A DNA stretch of 64,000 nt from Methanosarcina mazei S-6 (GCF_000970205.1 NZ_CP009512.1:3968001-4032000), one strand, 5' to 3'. Counted from the first letter of the stretch, positions 18,996 through 28,645 are shown. Notes: generated by a model from the sequence alone, not told the origin. Translations and numbers: made by a program.

Positions 18996-19080
18996 GTCCT
19001 TTTCGCCCCGAATTGCGCATCGGGAGTACGCGGTCCTTTTCGCCCCGAATTGCGCATCGGGAGTACGCGGTCCTTTTCGC
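18996..19080. repeat. 37-bp direct repeat, two full copies and a partial third
   Basis: Two identical 37-bp units (18996-19032 and 19033-19069) begin gtccttttcgccccgaattg and contain the short inverted repeat cccga...tcggg. A third copy stops after gtccttttcgc. It lies in the spacer between the pyrophosphatase promoter and the 3' end of ramA. It is more GC-rich than the surrounding DNA. Confidence 0.9.
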
Positions 19081-19139
19081 TTCGCTCAAGAGGACTGGTT
19101 GAGGGCAAAAAAAGTGGGAAATAATAAGTCCCACAGGTC

Positions 19140-20762
19140 TTATTTTGCTTTGATTCTCAGTTTTGTTATGTCAATTGCATTTTCGGGGCAGACACTGACA
19201 CAGCGGCGGCAGCTTGTTCCAAGGCATTTCTGGCTGTCGTATTTTGCGGTTCTTATCCCATCGGTCTCGGTGATTTCCAGAGCGTTTTCAGGGCATTCTT
19301 CCATGCATTTCTGGCAGTAGATACATTTCTCTACGGGGACTTCAAGGATAATGCCTATTTCTTTCAGGAGGGCAAGACCGCCGACTCCTACCTGCTCTAT
19401 ATCCTTACTTACCCGTTTTTCTATACTAACGTGTTCAAGAGTTTCAGGGAGTTTGGGGAGCCCGTAGAGTTCAAGCATCTGGTTGTACATTTCAAGAGGC
19501 ATTCCCATTGTCCAGTAAGAGAGTTCACACAGATAGAAGTTGTTGAAAGTATTGCTTGTTGCCATCATCAGGTGGTCAGCAGTGATCTTTTTTGCGATTT
19601 TGATGACATCATCAAGCCTGGACTTGTCAAGCACAAGTTCCCGCGCAAGGGCGAGAGAGGTGTTTCCGAACTGGACTATTTTTTTTGCATAACCCGGAAC
19701 TGCACCAAGCCTGCGGGCATCTTCGGCGTCTACATAAGCTCCTGATGCCCCTGACATGTATGCGTATTCAAGATCTTCGTATTTAATTCCGGACTCCACT
19801 ATGAGAGTCATGTGAGCGGCACGGATCGCACCTATTGCTTTTCCGGCTTCTTCGACATCCTTTTCAGTAATTTCAATCCCGGGGCCCAGAATCAGTTTCC
19901 CATTGGGGAGTTTTGGAGGCTTTTCAACCAGCCCGCTTCTCAGAGCCAGGGCAAAAGCCGAGATTACTCCCGTCCCTGTGATGCCTGCAGCTTCATATCC
20001 GTTCGTTTCTTTCATTTCGCCGGTTACAGGGTCAATAAGGTAAGCGTCCTGTTTTTCCATCTCATTATCGAGGACCATGACTTTCCAGTATTCGCCTTCA
20101 GGCTTTACGTCACAGATTGCCCCGGGGCTTGCAAGCATTCCCGAACTTATGCCCTGCCCCTCGATCGCAGGACCTGCCGCAGCACTTGCAGTTATTATCC
20201 TGTCGCCAACTTTGAGAGCCATTTCCGCATTTGTTCCATAATCCGTCACCAGTGCAGGTTCGGTCTGGATCAGAAAATCGGTTTCCAGCATCATGGCAAG
20301 GGCATCAGCTCCTATCTCATGTTTGATTGCCGGGGGTACGATGATTTCACAGCCGCGAAAAAAATCATCCCCGAAAATGTCCGAAGCCGGAAATACACGG
20401 GAATCTCGTGTTACATTCTGGACTCCGAGCATTTTCTGTTTGTTTTCTCCGGCATATGCAAGGTCCCTTATTTCGATGTTCTGAAAAAGAGAAAGCTGGA
20501 TAGGGTTTCCGCAGACTGCGAGCCTTTCCACTTTTGAAAGGTCTGCATCAAATTTCAGGAACATCCTCCTGATGGTTTCAATAATCACTCCATGAGCCAC
20601 GTCTTCCCCTGTTGTGATAGCAAAGTCCAGGTGGTCCATAACATTTCCTCCTGGCAGGGGGTGACCCATGGTAATAACTGTTTTTAAGGTCTCATCTGTT
20701 TCAAGGTCGATAAGCTGGGCTCTAAAACCGCTGGTACCCAGGTCAAGTGCAATTCCGTACAT
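19140..20762 (-). CDS. ramA: Corrinoid protein reductive activase RamA
   Basis: Uses ATP to reduce the inactive Co(II) form of methylamine corrinoid proteins to active Co(I), so methyl transfer can start. The 540 residues hold an N-terminal ASKHA-like part (GIALDLGTSGFRAQLIDLET, phosphate-loop type) and DYGTNAEMAL. The C-terminal two [4Fe-4S] ferredoxin sites are CIYCQKCMEECP and CLGTSCRRCVSVCP. The length fits RamA of M. barkeri. The ATG follows ggaggatg. It is divergent from mtbA, placing activation next to the methyl transfer genes. Confidence 0.94.
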   Translation of the reverse strand: MYGIALDLGTSGFRAQLIDLETDETLKTVITMGHPLPGGNVMDHLDFAITTGEDVAHGVIIETIRRMFLKFDADLSKVERLAVCGNPIQLSLFQNIEIRDLAYAGENKQKMLGVQNVTRDSRVFPASDIFGDDFFRGCEIIVPPAIKHEIGADALAMMLETDFLIQTEPALVTDYGTNAEMALKVGDRIITASAAAGPAIEGQGISSGMLASPGAICDVKPEGEYWKVMVLDNEMEKQDAYLIDPVTGEMKETNGYEAAGITGTGVISAFALALRSGLVEKPPKLPNGKLILGPGIEITEKDVEEAGKAIGAIRAAHMTLIVESGIKYEDLEYAYMSGASGAYVDAEDARRLGAVPGYAKKIVQFGNTSLALARELVLDKSRLDDVIKIAKKITADHLMMATSNTFNNFYLCELSYWTMGMPLEMYNQMLELYGLPKLPETLEHVSIEKRVSKDIEQVGVGGLALLKEIGIILEVPVEKCIYCQKCMEECPENALEITETDGIRTAKYDSQKCLGTSCRRCVSVCPENAIDITKLRIKAK

Positions 20763-21209
20763 TTTTTACATCCTCCGGAAATATGGTATCGAGGCATCCC
20801 GGCACCATGGACTGCCCCGCAAAAGAATCGGATATGGTGAGTTACTTATTCTAATTCAACAAAGGGAAAAGGATACAATATTTTTATAACTTATGCAGTA
20901 TATAAGTTAGTCCTCTCGATTTTCCTTAAATCTACTATTGTTTAAACCGGGAGAAGAATTCAGACATAATAAGACTCTGGAGAAATTAACCTTAGTTAAA
21001 CGCCGGGCCTTTATATACATTAAAGTTTCCCCAGAAAAATGTTTGTAAAACAACTTTGCTTGTTTTAAGCGGATTTTCAACCGTTTCCGAATGAATAATT
21101 AGTGACTTTTTATAATAAAATCTTTAATTAAGGAATAATAATACATATTTATTTATAGTATGGGTTTTTGAAATTAGGGCTGTCTATAGAACTTAGAGAG
21201 GGATTATAG

Positions 21210-22229
21210 ATGACAGAATATACACCAAAAGAAAGATTATACCGTGCACTTAGAAAACAGCCAGTGGACAGAATGCCTGCTGTTTGTTTCACACAGACCG
21301 GAACCGTCGAACAGATGGAAGCCTCAGGAGCCTTCTGGCCTGAAGCCCATGCGGACGCAGAGAAAATGGCAAAACTTGCGGAAGCTGGACATACAGTAAT
21401 TGGTTTTGAGGCAGTAAGGGTTCCTTTTGACATTACGGCTGAAGCAGAACTTTTTGGCTGCGGGATAAAGGCTGGCGACCTGAAGCAGCAGCCGTCTGTT
21501 ATAAAGCACAGCGTAAAGAACCTCGAAGATCTGGATAAGATCAAAAATTACAGCCTGGATACAGGCAGAATAGGCACAATCCTGAAAGCTGTAAAGATCC
21601 TTTCAGAAAAGTATGGAAAAGAACTTCCTGTTATCGGGTCCATGATAGGTCCTTTCTCCCTTGCCCAGCACATCAACGGAGATGCCTGGTTTGGAAACCT
21701 TTTCACAGGCGAGGACATTGTCCCTGCACTTCTGGACTTCTGCGCAGACTTCAACATAGCATATGCAAAAGCAATGGTTGAGAACGGAGCAGACACAATA
21801 GCCATTATCGACCCCACAGCAAGCTATGAGCTCATCGGCGGGGAGTTCTATGAGAAATATGCCCTTCCCTACCAGAAAAAGATCGTTGACGCCATGAAGG
21901 AGCTCGATGTCGCTACAGTCCTCCATATCTGCGGAAACACAACCAATGGCCTTGCAATTATGGACAGGACAGGAGTAAATGCTATCAGTGTGGACCAGAG
22001 AGTGGATATCAAGACCGCAACAGGCAATGTGGAAAATGCTATTATCGTCGGAAACCTCGACCCTGTAGCCGTACTCTGGAATGGAACTCCTGAGGATGTT
22101 GAGGCAGCCTCAAAGAAGGTGCTCGATGCAGGTGTCGGAATACTTACAGTTGGTTGCGGGATTGTAAGCATGACACCCAGTGCCAACCTTCAGAAAATGG
22201 TTGAGTGCGCTAAAAATTACAGGTACTGA
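21210..22229 (+). CDS. mtbA: Methylcobamide:coenzyme M methyltransferase MtbA
   Basis: Moves the methyl group from the methylamine corrinoid proteins to coenzyme M, giving methyl-CoM for methanogenesis. The 339-residue chain is a uroporphyrinogen decarboxylase-like TIM barrel. The expected zinc ligands appear in [11 protein letters not shown] (His and Cys) and in TVGCGIV near the C-terminus. The start ATG follows gagaggg. A hairpin terminator follows the stop. Its position beside ramA and mtmCB, rather than methanol genes, supports the MtbA rather than MtaA assignment. Confidence 0.94.
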   Translation: MTEYTPKERLYRALRKQPVDRMPAVCFTQTGTVEQMEASGAFWPEAHADAEKMAKLAEAGHTVIGFEAVRVPFDITAEAELFGCGIKAGDLKQQPSVIKHSVKNLEDLDKIKNYSLDTGRIGTILKAVKILSEKYGKELPVIGSMIGPFSLAQHINGDAWFGNLFTGEDIVPALLDFCADFNIAYAKAMVENGADTIAIIDPTASYELIGGEFYEKYALPYQKKIVDAMKELDVATVLHICGNTTNGLAIMDRTGVNAISVDQRVDIKTATGNVENAIIVGNLDPVAVLWNGTPEDVEAASKKVLDAGVGILTVGCGIVSMTPSANLQKMVECAKNYRY

Positions 22230-22277
22230 GAGACGTACCGCCAGATATTTCAAATCCTGAAAACTTTAAACCAAAAT

Positions 22278-22305
22278 GCCGGCTTCAAGCCGGCTTATTT
22301 TTAGT
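22278..22305 (+). terminator. Hairpin terminator after mtbA
   Basis: The perfect palindrome gccggcttcaagccggc (22278-22294) is followed at once by the T-rich ttatttttagttt. It ends the mtbA transcript and separates it from the mtmC leader. Confidence 0.7.
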
Positions 22306-22705
22306 TTCAATTTTTCGATAATTTTCCTGATTTAACCTGTTTTCCTGAACTCAATCTGAAAAAATCACATTACCTGAAAAAATGATATTTTACCTGTCAG
22401 TCCATGATTTTTCCACAGGGTCTGCTCTCTTCCTCTACAGTTCAATTGGGGGGATTGGATCCAGTATTTAATATTTTCCTTTAAAATAAAATATAGATAA
22501 ATGGATTTGAAAGCCAAAGATGCTTTGTATTTAAGAAAGTCAGGAAAATTTCAACATCCAATATATATATTTTTCTCTCGTCAGCCATGATGTGGGCATT
22601 TCTGGAAAAGAAGAGAGGAAAAAATACAATTTTTAGGCGACACAATCTGAAAAATCAGCATTTCAAATTATTTGTTATAATATATAATAATGAAATATAG
22701 TGTTC

Positions 22706-22715
22706 GTTTATATAG
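22706..22715 (+). promoter_or_regulatory. Possible TATA box of the mtmC-mtmB operon
   Basis: The sequence gtttatatag, preceded by purine/pyrimidine bases compatible with a BRE, lies about 475 bp before the mtmC start. If used, it gives a leader of about 450 nt. Other TATA-like boxes exist between 22480 and 22700. Confidence 0.4.
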
Positions 22716-23180
22716 TATGATTTCTATTTTCTTTTTAGGAATTGACTCTGAATATTCAGGACAATTCCAGGCAGTTCCAGCAGGCTTACTGTTGGGAAAT
22801 TTGGGATATGAGTGCTAATTCGACTGGGAAATAAATTGCAGTCTCCAGCAAGATTCCCCGGTAGCAATGTTAGGAGAAAAGAAATTATTCACAAGAACCC
22901 GAAATCCGGGTAAGAAATGGCAAATGGCAGTGGATAATTTCCGATATAGACAATCCAGAATACTGTGAAGGCTTTCCCGCGTTAAATGGCTGAATGAAAG
23001 CGCAGGACCTGCACATAAACAAAGAACCCCATGCGAACGCTTTTTTACTTAGCGGAGCTTGGGCTTGTGTCCAGCATAAACCTTTGCAATCTATTGTCTA
23101 TTGAAGCTCTGCGTACATTGTACTGCCCAACGATACTGCAAAGAAAAGCCGTTTTCGACAGAAACGGAGGTTTAGTAAAA
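22716..23180 (+). other. Long untranslated leader region of mtmC
   Basis: No protein gene with a ribosome binding site is visible between the mtbA terminator and mtmC. The frame running upstream from mtmC to 23031 lacks a ribosome binding site, and only mtmC itself has one (ggaggt). The region is richer in G+C toward mtmC than the flanking spacers, as expected for a transcribed leader. Its fold was not resolved by eye. Confidence 0.5.
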
Positions 23181-23837
23181 ATGGCAAACCAAGAGATTTT
23201 TGACAAGTTAACCAATGCGATCGTAACTCAGGACATCGCAGGCTGCGCAAAGCTGACTCAAGAAGCCCTGGATGCAGGAATTTCCCCTCTTGACATTATC
23301 ACAAAGGGCCTTTCCCCAGGAATGAAGATTATCGGTGACAAGTTCGAAGCTGCAGAGATCTTTCTGCCTCAGATCATGATGTCCGGAAAAGCCATGAGCA
23401 GCGCAATGGAAATCCTTACCCCCGAGCTTGAGAAGACCAAAGTAGAAGGAGAGGAAGGAACCGGGCTTGCAATCACCTTTGTTGCAGAAGGAGACATCCA
23501 CGATATCGGTCACCGCCTTGTTACAACCATGCTCGGAGCAAACGGGTTTGATATCCTTGACCTTGGAGTAGACGTCCTTAACGAGACTGTTATTGAAGAG
23601 GCTGCAAAGCGCAAGGGACAGAAAATCATTCTTGTTGGCTCAGCCCTTATGACCACCTCCATGCTCGGCCAGAAAGACCTCATGGACAGGCTCAGGGAAG
23701 AAAACCTCAGGGACAGCGTAAAATGCATGTTCGGAGGAGCACCTGTATCCGACAAATGGATTGATGAAATCGGTGCGGACGCAACCGCAGAAAATGCTGC
23801 AGAAGCTGCAAAAGTTGCACTTAACATTATGAAATAA
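23181..23837 (+). CDS. mtmC: Monomethylamine corrinoid protein MtmC
   Basis: Carries the corrinoid cofactor that accepts the methyl group from MtmB and passes it to MtbA. The 218 residues have an N-terminal helical cap domain and a B12-binding Rossmann domain. The cobalt-ligating motif is EGDIHDIGHRLV (D-x-H-x-x-G, near residue 105), followed by GSALMTTSM and GGAPVS. The ATG at 23181 is set by the ribosome binding site ggaggt; an upstream open frame lacks one. mtmB follows after 19 bp. Confidence 0.96.
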   Translation: MANQEIFDKLTNAIVTQDIAGCAKLTQEALDAGISPLDIITKGLSPGMKIIGDKFEAAEIFLPQIMMSGKAMSSAMEILTPELEKTKVEGEEGTGLAITFVAEGDIHDIGHRLVTTMLGANGFDILDLGVDVLNETVIEEAAKRKGQKIILVGSALMTTSMLGQKDLMDRLREENLRDSVKCMFGGAPVSDKWIDEIGADATAENAAEAAKVALNIMK

Positions 23838-23856
23838 ACCTGGGAGGCAAAAGCAC

Positions 23857-25233
23857 ATGACATTCAGAAAATCATTTGATTGCTACGACTTCTACGACAG
23901 GGCAAAAGTAGGAGAGAAGTGCACCCAGGACGACTGGGACCTTATGAAGATCCCTATGAAAGCAATGGAGCTCAAGCAGAAGTACGGGCTTGACTTCAAA
24001 GGAGAGTTTGTCCCAACAGACAAGGACATGATGGAGAAGCTCTTCCAGGCAGGATTTGAGATGCTCCTTGAGTGTGGTATCTACTGTACGGACACTCACA
24101 GGATCGTAAAGTATACCGAAGACGAAATCTGGGACGCAATCAACAACGTCCAGAAAGAATTCACACTCGGTACTGGCAGGGATGCAGTAAACGTAAGGAA
24201 GAGAAGTGTTGGCGACAAGAGGAAGCCAATCGTTCAGGGCGGTCCTACCGGGTCTCCAATCTCTGAAGAAGTTTTCATGCCAGTACACATGAGCTACGCT
24301 CTTGAGAGAGAAGTGGACACAATTGTAGACGGTGTAATGACATCAGTACGTGGAAAAGCTCCGATTCCAGGAAGCCCCTACGAAGTCCTCGCAGCAAAGA
24401 CAGAAACACGCCTTATAAAGCAGGCATGCGCTATGGCAGGACGCCCGGGAATGGGCATATAGGGACCAGAGACTTCCCTGTCAGCTCAGGGAAATATATC
24501 CTCTGACTGCATGGGAGGCCAGATCTCATCAGACAGCCACGAAGTGTCACAGCTCAACGAACTCAAGATCGACCTTGATGCCATTGCAGTAATCGCACAC
24601 TACAAAGGAAACAGCGACATTATCATGGACGAACAGATGCCGATCTTCGGAGGATACGCAGGCGGCATTGAAGAAACAACAATTGTTGACATTGCAACAC
24701 ACATCAACGCTTTTGTTATGAGCAGTGCAAGCTGGCACCTTGACGGGCCTGTCCACATCCGCTGGGGATCGACCAACACAAGGGAAACCCTGACCATTGC
24801 AGGATGGGCATGTGCAACTATTTCAGAGTTTACGGATATGCTCTCAGGAAACCAGTACTACCCGTGCGCAGGTCCGTGTACTGAGATGTGTCTCCTCGAA
24901 GCTTCAGCACAGTCTATTACAGACACGGCATCTGGAAGGGAAATACTTTCAGGTGTTGCATCCGCAAAGGGTGTAGTGACTGACAAGACAACAGGTATGG
25001 AAGCAAGGATGATGGGAGAAGTAGCAAGGGCAACTGCAGGTATGGAAATCTCAGAAGTTAACAAGGTCCTCAATGCTCTTGTGCCGCTTTATGAGAAGAA
25101 TTACGCAACTGCACCAGCAGGAAAGACTTTCCAGGAATGCTACGACGTAAAGACAATTACCCCAACTGAAGAATACATGCAGGTATATGACGGAGCAAGG
25201 AAGAAGCTCGAAGACCTGGGACTTGTATTCTAA
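23857..25233 (+). CDS. mtmB: Monomethylamine methyltransferase MtmB, with pyrrolysine at codon 202
   Basis: Transfers the methyl group of monomethylamine to the corrinoid of MtmC. The frame from 23857 is interrupted by TAG at 24460-24462 (codon 202) and continues in the same frame to TAA at 25231, for 458 residues, the known MtmB length. Family matches exist on both sides: MTFRKSFDCYDFYDRAKVGE before, and GQISSDSHEVSQLNELKID after. The amber codon therefore encodes pyrrolysine, the residue that binds and orients the amine in the TIM barrel. pylT and pylSBCD lie 5-11 kb upstream. A ggaggc site precedes the ATG. Confidence 0.98.
24474..24493 (+). promoter_or_regulatory. Stem-loop just 3' of the pyrrolysine codon
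   Basis: A 7-bp perfect stem (ttccctg / cagggaa) with the loop tcagct starts 12 nt after the TAG. It is in the place of the proposed PYLIS element of mtmB. Such a fold is known to be at most stimulatory, because amber decoding occurs without it. Confidence 0.5.
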
Positions 25234-25272
25234 GCCGAATTTAGGCCTGAAATAATATTAAACTGATAAAAA

Positions 25273-25302
25273 GCCAGCAGATAGTCGCTGGCTGATTTTT
25301 TT
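25273..25302 (+). terminator. Hairpin terminator after mtmB
   Basis: gccagc-agatagtc-gctggc (25273-25292) is followed by a run of eight T. It likely ends the mtmCB transcript before the permease genes. Confidence 0.75.
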
Positions 25303-25413
25303 TTGAAAAAATTCAGGCGAAACAATTATAAATATATATTTCGAGTTGTGTGGAAAATTTTTCACGAATAGTTGGACGAATACAAAAATTCGGAATAAAA
25401 AAGAGGGGAAAAA

Positions 25414-25518
25414 ATGGATATCTGGACTGTTATAAACGGACTGATATATCTTCTGGCTTTCGGGCTGATGGCCTGGGTTCTACTTGATGCCAGCAGGGTT
25501 TCAAAAAGAAGGGGTTGA
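25414..25518 (+). CDS. 34-residue single-helix membrane peptide upstream of mtmP
   Basis: A very short gene: ATG at 25414, behind agaggggaaaa, and TGA at 25516. It encodes MDIWTVINGLIYLLAFGLMA and ends with DASRVSKRRG. One hydrophobic helix (residues 5-25) followed by a basic tail predicts a positive-inside, single-pass membrane peptide. It ends six bases before the mtmP start and is surely co-transcribed with it. It may be a small transporter subunit; no function is known to me. Confidence 0.65.
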   Translation: MDIWTVINGLIYLLAFGLMAWVLLDASRVSKRRG

Positions 25519-25524
25519 TACGGC

Positions 25525-26931
25525 ATGTCTGAACACAACGAAGCCGCCAACCTGGTAAAAACTCTGCGGCCTTTCCATATATGGGCTCTTGGAGTAGGAA
25601 TTGTTCTGGTCGGAGAGTATATGGGCTGGAACTTTACTGTTGCAAAAGGAGGAATTCTTGGTTCTCTGCTTGCCATGCTGGTTGCAGGAACAATGTATGT
25701 AATAATTGCCCTCTGTGCCAGTGAACTCGGATCAGCAACCAAACTTGCAGGAGGACCTTATGATTGGGCGAGATTGTTCGTCGGACCCGGAGCAGCTGCC
25801 AGTGTAGGGCTTGCAGTATATATGGAATATATAGCCCTTGAAGCGGCGGATGCTATTGTTGTCGCATTTATTGCACAGAGCATCTTTCCGGAACTGCAGG
25901 TTTTTCCTGTAACATTGCTTGTAATCGCACTTCTTACCTTCATTAACTACCGTGGCGTTGTTGCGGCACTGACCCTTAACTTTGTCCTGACGATGATCGC
26001 TTTCATTGCAATAGTGGTCTTCTTCTTCGCAACTGCCTTTGGAGGAGTGAACATCCACCCTGAATATCTTTTCCAGGGAGCACTTCCAAACGGTATGATA
26101 GGACTCTTTGCAGCCCTGCAGTTTGGGCCCTGGTTCTATCTGGGAATAGAAGGAGCAGCAATGTGCGCTGAGGAATGTAAACACCCATCAAGGGCAGTAC
26201 CTCTCGGACAGCAGGCCGGGATGATCACACTGCTTGTAGGAGCGGCAATGACACTCTATTTATGTTCCGTGCTGATCCCGACTGACCTTCTGGGAGTTTC
26301 CGTATATCCACTCTTTGAGGCTGCACAGAACAGCGGCATATTTATATTCATCGCCCTGCTCGGGCTCGGGACATTCCTGACATGTGTTGCCAGTGCAAAC
26401 GGATGTGTCTGTGACTCTTCACGCTCCTGGTTTGCCCTTTCCAGAGATAAATATGTGTCTTCCTGGTTTTCGGCAGTGCACCCGAGGTATAACACCCCAT
26501 ACAGGGCAGTGATTTTCACAATGCCCGTTGCGATAGGCTTTGCATTCAGCGGTTTCCTTGACCAGGTAATTACTTTCTCCATTGTCTCGGGTCTTCTCTG
26601 CTATGTACTGATTCCTTTCTCCCTGATACGTTTCAGGAATCTCTTCCCGCAGACTACAAGCAAGGTCAGGCCTTTTGCAGGTCCTCTTCAGCCGTATATT
26701 GCTTACTTTGCAATAGCAATCGCAATTACCATTCTTTCAACGCTGTTCTGGGGCTATAAATACAACCTGATCTTTGCCTTTGTGTTCTACGGCATTGCGT
26801 ACTTCTACTTCAGCCACAGGCACAAGAATTCGAACATCGAAAACAACTGGGCTGAAATGGGCTGGCCATTACCCAATGGTTCGGAAAATGGAAGGATAGG
26901 AAAGGAGGCGGTAGGTTTTGGAGACGAATAA
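25525..26931 (+). CDS. mtmP: Methylamine permease MtmP (APC superfamily)
   Basis: A 468-residue membrane protein with about 12 hydrophobic helices, of the amino acid-polyamine-cation family. Typical features are the first helix with GVGIVLVGEYMGWN, the broken helix region with PYDWARLFVG and the conserved acid in MEYIALEAADA. It lies directly behind mtmCB, so import of monomethylamine is the likely role, as proposed for MtmP in Methanosarcina. The end overlaps the following small gene by 14 bp, implying coupled translation. Confidence 0.9.
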   Translation: MSEHNEAANLVKTLRPFHIWALGVGIVLVGEYMGWNFTVAKGGILGSLLAMLVAGTMYVIIALCASELGSATKLAGGPYDWARLFVGPGAAASVGLAVYMEYIALEAADAIVVAFIAQSIFPELQVFPVTLLVIALLTFINYRGVVAALTLNFVLTMIAFIAIVVFFFATAFGGVNIHPEYLFQGALPNGMIGLFAALQFGPWFYLGIEGAAMCAEECKHPSRAVPLGQQAGMITLLVGAAMTLYLCSVLIPTDLLGVSVYPLFEAAQNSGIFIFIALLGLGTFLTCVASANGCVCDSSRSWFALSRDKYVSSWFSAVHPRYNTPYRAVIFTMPVAIGFAFSGFLDQVITFSIVSGLLCYVLIPFSLIRFRNLFPQTTSKVRPFAGPLQPYIAYFAIAIAITILSTLFWGYKYNLIFAFVFYGIAYFYFSHRHKNSNIENNWAEMGWPLPNGSENGRIGKEAVGFGDE

Positions 26932-27187
26932 CCGGGAACTTGAAAGCAAATATCACAGCAAACTCAATGGAGATACGCTCCTTGTCATTGGCATGCTTGC
27001 TTTGCTAGTGGGCGTGGAAGGGTTCATAATATACAGGATTCTTTCCGAGACCTGGGAAATTGCTTCCGGTTTCTTTTACCTCTACGTAATCTTCATAGGT
27101 CTGATCGTTTCGATCGAGGCTATCGGATGCCTGAGGGTAAGAGAGTCTATCAAAGCCCACATGTTCGAGTTCAAATACTACGATTGA
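26918..27187 (+). CDS. Small two-helix membrane protein of the mtmP operon
   Basis: An 89-residue protein with two hydrophobic segments (about residues 21-41 and 48-70). The start is TTG at 26918, inside the end of mtmP, with ggaggc ten bases upstream; this overlap points to translational coupling. The N-terminus is charged (METNNRELESKY) and probably cytosolic. No known domain was recognised. Its place between the permease and another small membrane protein suggests a transporter accessory role. Confidence 0.75.
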   Translation: METNNRELESKYHSKLNGDTLLVIGMLALLVGVEGFIIYRILSETWEIASGFFYLYVIFIGLIVSIEAIGCLRVRESIKAHMFEFKYYD

Positions 27188-27199
27188 GGATGAGAAGAT

Positions 27200-27436
27200 A
27201 TGACACAAAAGAATGTTATTACAGAGGTCTTTGATATCGTGTTTATCTTTGTCCTCGCCTTCGCCTGTGTGGTTATTCCCACAGTACTCCAGGGAGCTGT
27301 GCTCGTTTCCTGGGAAGAAGGAGGAGCAGGGATAGGATTTGTCTGGGACCCGGTAGGCTTCTTCAGTTTCTTGCTTGTGATAGTCGCTTTCTTTGCAGTG
27401 ATCCTGTATCACTCAGTAAAACATTACAGGTATTGA
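27200..27436 (+). CDS. Small two-helix membrane protein, last gene of the mtmP operon
   Basis: A 78-residue protein with two long hydrophobic segments (about residues 8-31 and 47-68) joined by a short acidic and glycine-rich loop (SWEEGGAGIGFVWDP). It begins 12 bp after the previous gene behind gaggatgaga. A long perfect hairpin follows 87 bp later. It resembles the previous gene in size and topology but not in sequence. Function is unknown; the operon context suggests methylamine transport. Confidence 0.75.
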   Translation: MTQKNVITEVFDIVFIFVLAFACVVIPTVLQGAVLVSWEEGGAGIGFVWDPVGFFSFLLVIVAFFAVILYHSVKHYRY

Positions 27437-27522
27437 GAGACTGAAAAAATTAAAAGAAAATAAAAAATAAAATATTGCAAAAAACCGAAATATTGAAAGA
27501 ATACTGGAAACTTTAGCTGAAA

Positions 27523-27566
27523 GTCTGCCTGATGGGGAGATCAGGCAGACGACACCTTTTTTGCAT
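27523..27566 (+). terminator. Hairpin terminator after the mtmP operon
   Basis: An 11-bp perfect stem (gtctgcctgat / atcaggcagac, 27523-27550) is followed after a few bases by cctttttt. Confidence 0.7.
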
Positions 27567-27623
27567 TGGAGAACGGCAGAAATCCCGTTTTTGAGCGTAT
27601 TTAATCCTGCCGCATAAGCATGT

Positions 27624-27670
27624 CTCCCTGAAAAGAGGGAATTATTCAGGGAGCGATGGAGGGATTTTTT
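27624..27670 (+). terminator. Second hairpin with T-run
   Basis: ctccctgaa and ttcagggag form a 9-bp stem (27624-27652), followed by gagggattttttt. It may be a back-up terminator. The next 400 bp up to the mobile island hold no gene that could be supported. Confidence 0.5.
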
Positions 27671-28187
27671 TGTGGATTTTCTTTGGAAGACCCGAACTGG
27701 CTTCTACTTAAAGGAGTACAGGCTTTTAACCTTCTTCAGAAAGCACAGCCACCATTCAGGTGTCTCCTGAGGTCCAGGTCTGCACCTCCTTTGAGAAGTA
27801 TAGTTAAGCTCCTTAACTCCTGAGAAACACAAGTTTCCGGTCGTTTACAATAGAAGATTTAAACTAATAGTATATAAAATTTGTGTCAATGAAATTGATT
27901 AAATGAAAATAGTATATATATTTTTCTATTTGAGCGAAATAGTCAACGGAAGTACTTATATAAGATGCCTGATCAACTCTCAAAAAGAGGGAAAGGTATA
28001 AAAAGAAGAAGCACACATCCAAAATAAATTTAAAAAAGGAAAAGAACGTCGAGAAAATATAGAAGCTATTCAGTTTTGGGCTCTGTAGAAATCCTCTAGA
28101 TACTATTTTACCCAAAGATTTATAAAAATAAAATCGTAAAAATGCTCCTTATTTTTTGTCCCCACAAAAAACGAGGAGCGATCCCTA

Positions 28188-28645
28188 TTGTCATCAAATA
28201 AGTATATTAAATTTATTGATCTAAGTCTTAAGACGGTTCAGTCTTCTAGACTGAACCTCTATTCTTGCAAATACTCAAAATGTGTTTATACTCAACATCA
28301 GCTTCTTGTTCTTGTTTTGCTGAAAGAGTATATAACTACAGACTATCGTGATTTTGTAGAACTTATTGACCTTATGAGTAATATAAAAGAAAACTTGATC
28401 TTGATAAGGGTCCTCATTACACTACTCTTCAAAAGTTTGTATCCAGAATTCCTTCCTCATTACTTAACCTAATTTTATCAAAAACTCTAAAACTATTTTA
28501 TTCACATGGAGAAAATGCTTCTATTACAGCAATTGATGCAACTGGGTTTACGAGTTCTTATGCAAGTCATTACTACTCTCGAAGAACAGGGAGACTCCGA
28601 AGGAGCTTCCTGAAAACTTCAATAGCAGTAGATACAGATAAAAAA
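28188..28645 (+). pseudogene. Transposase of the outer IS, N-terminal part
   Basis: Starts KYIKFIDLSLKTVQSSRLNL. After a frame change near 28405 it continues [16 protein letters not shown] and [20 protein letters not shown], the latter holding the first catalytic aspartate of a DDE transposase. The frame is cut after VDTDKK by the IS110 insert. It is inactive as it stands. Confidence 0.8.

Noticed and set aside
18907-19134. Open frame of 75 codons over the 37-bp repeats
   Set aside because: It consists of repeat translation and has no start signal.
19812-20537. 241-codon plus-strand frame
   Set aside because: It is antisense to ramA, whose iron-sulfur motifs fix the coding strand.
23031-23180. 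50-residue N-terminal extension of mtmC
   Set aside because: The ribosome binding site ggaggt and the usual protein length place the start at 23181.
24511-25233. Separate gene starting after the amber codon in mtmB
   Set aside because: The frame is continuous with the upstream half and both halves match one 458-residue MtmB; the TAG is pyrrolysine.
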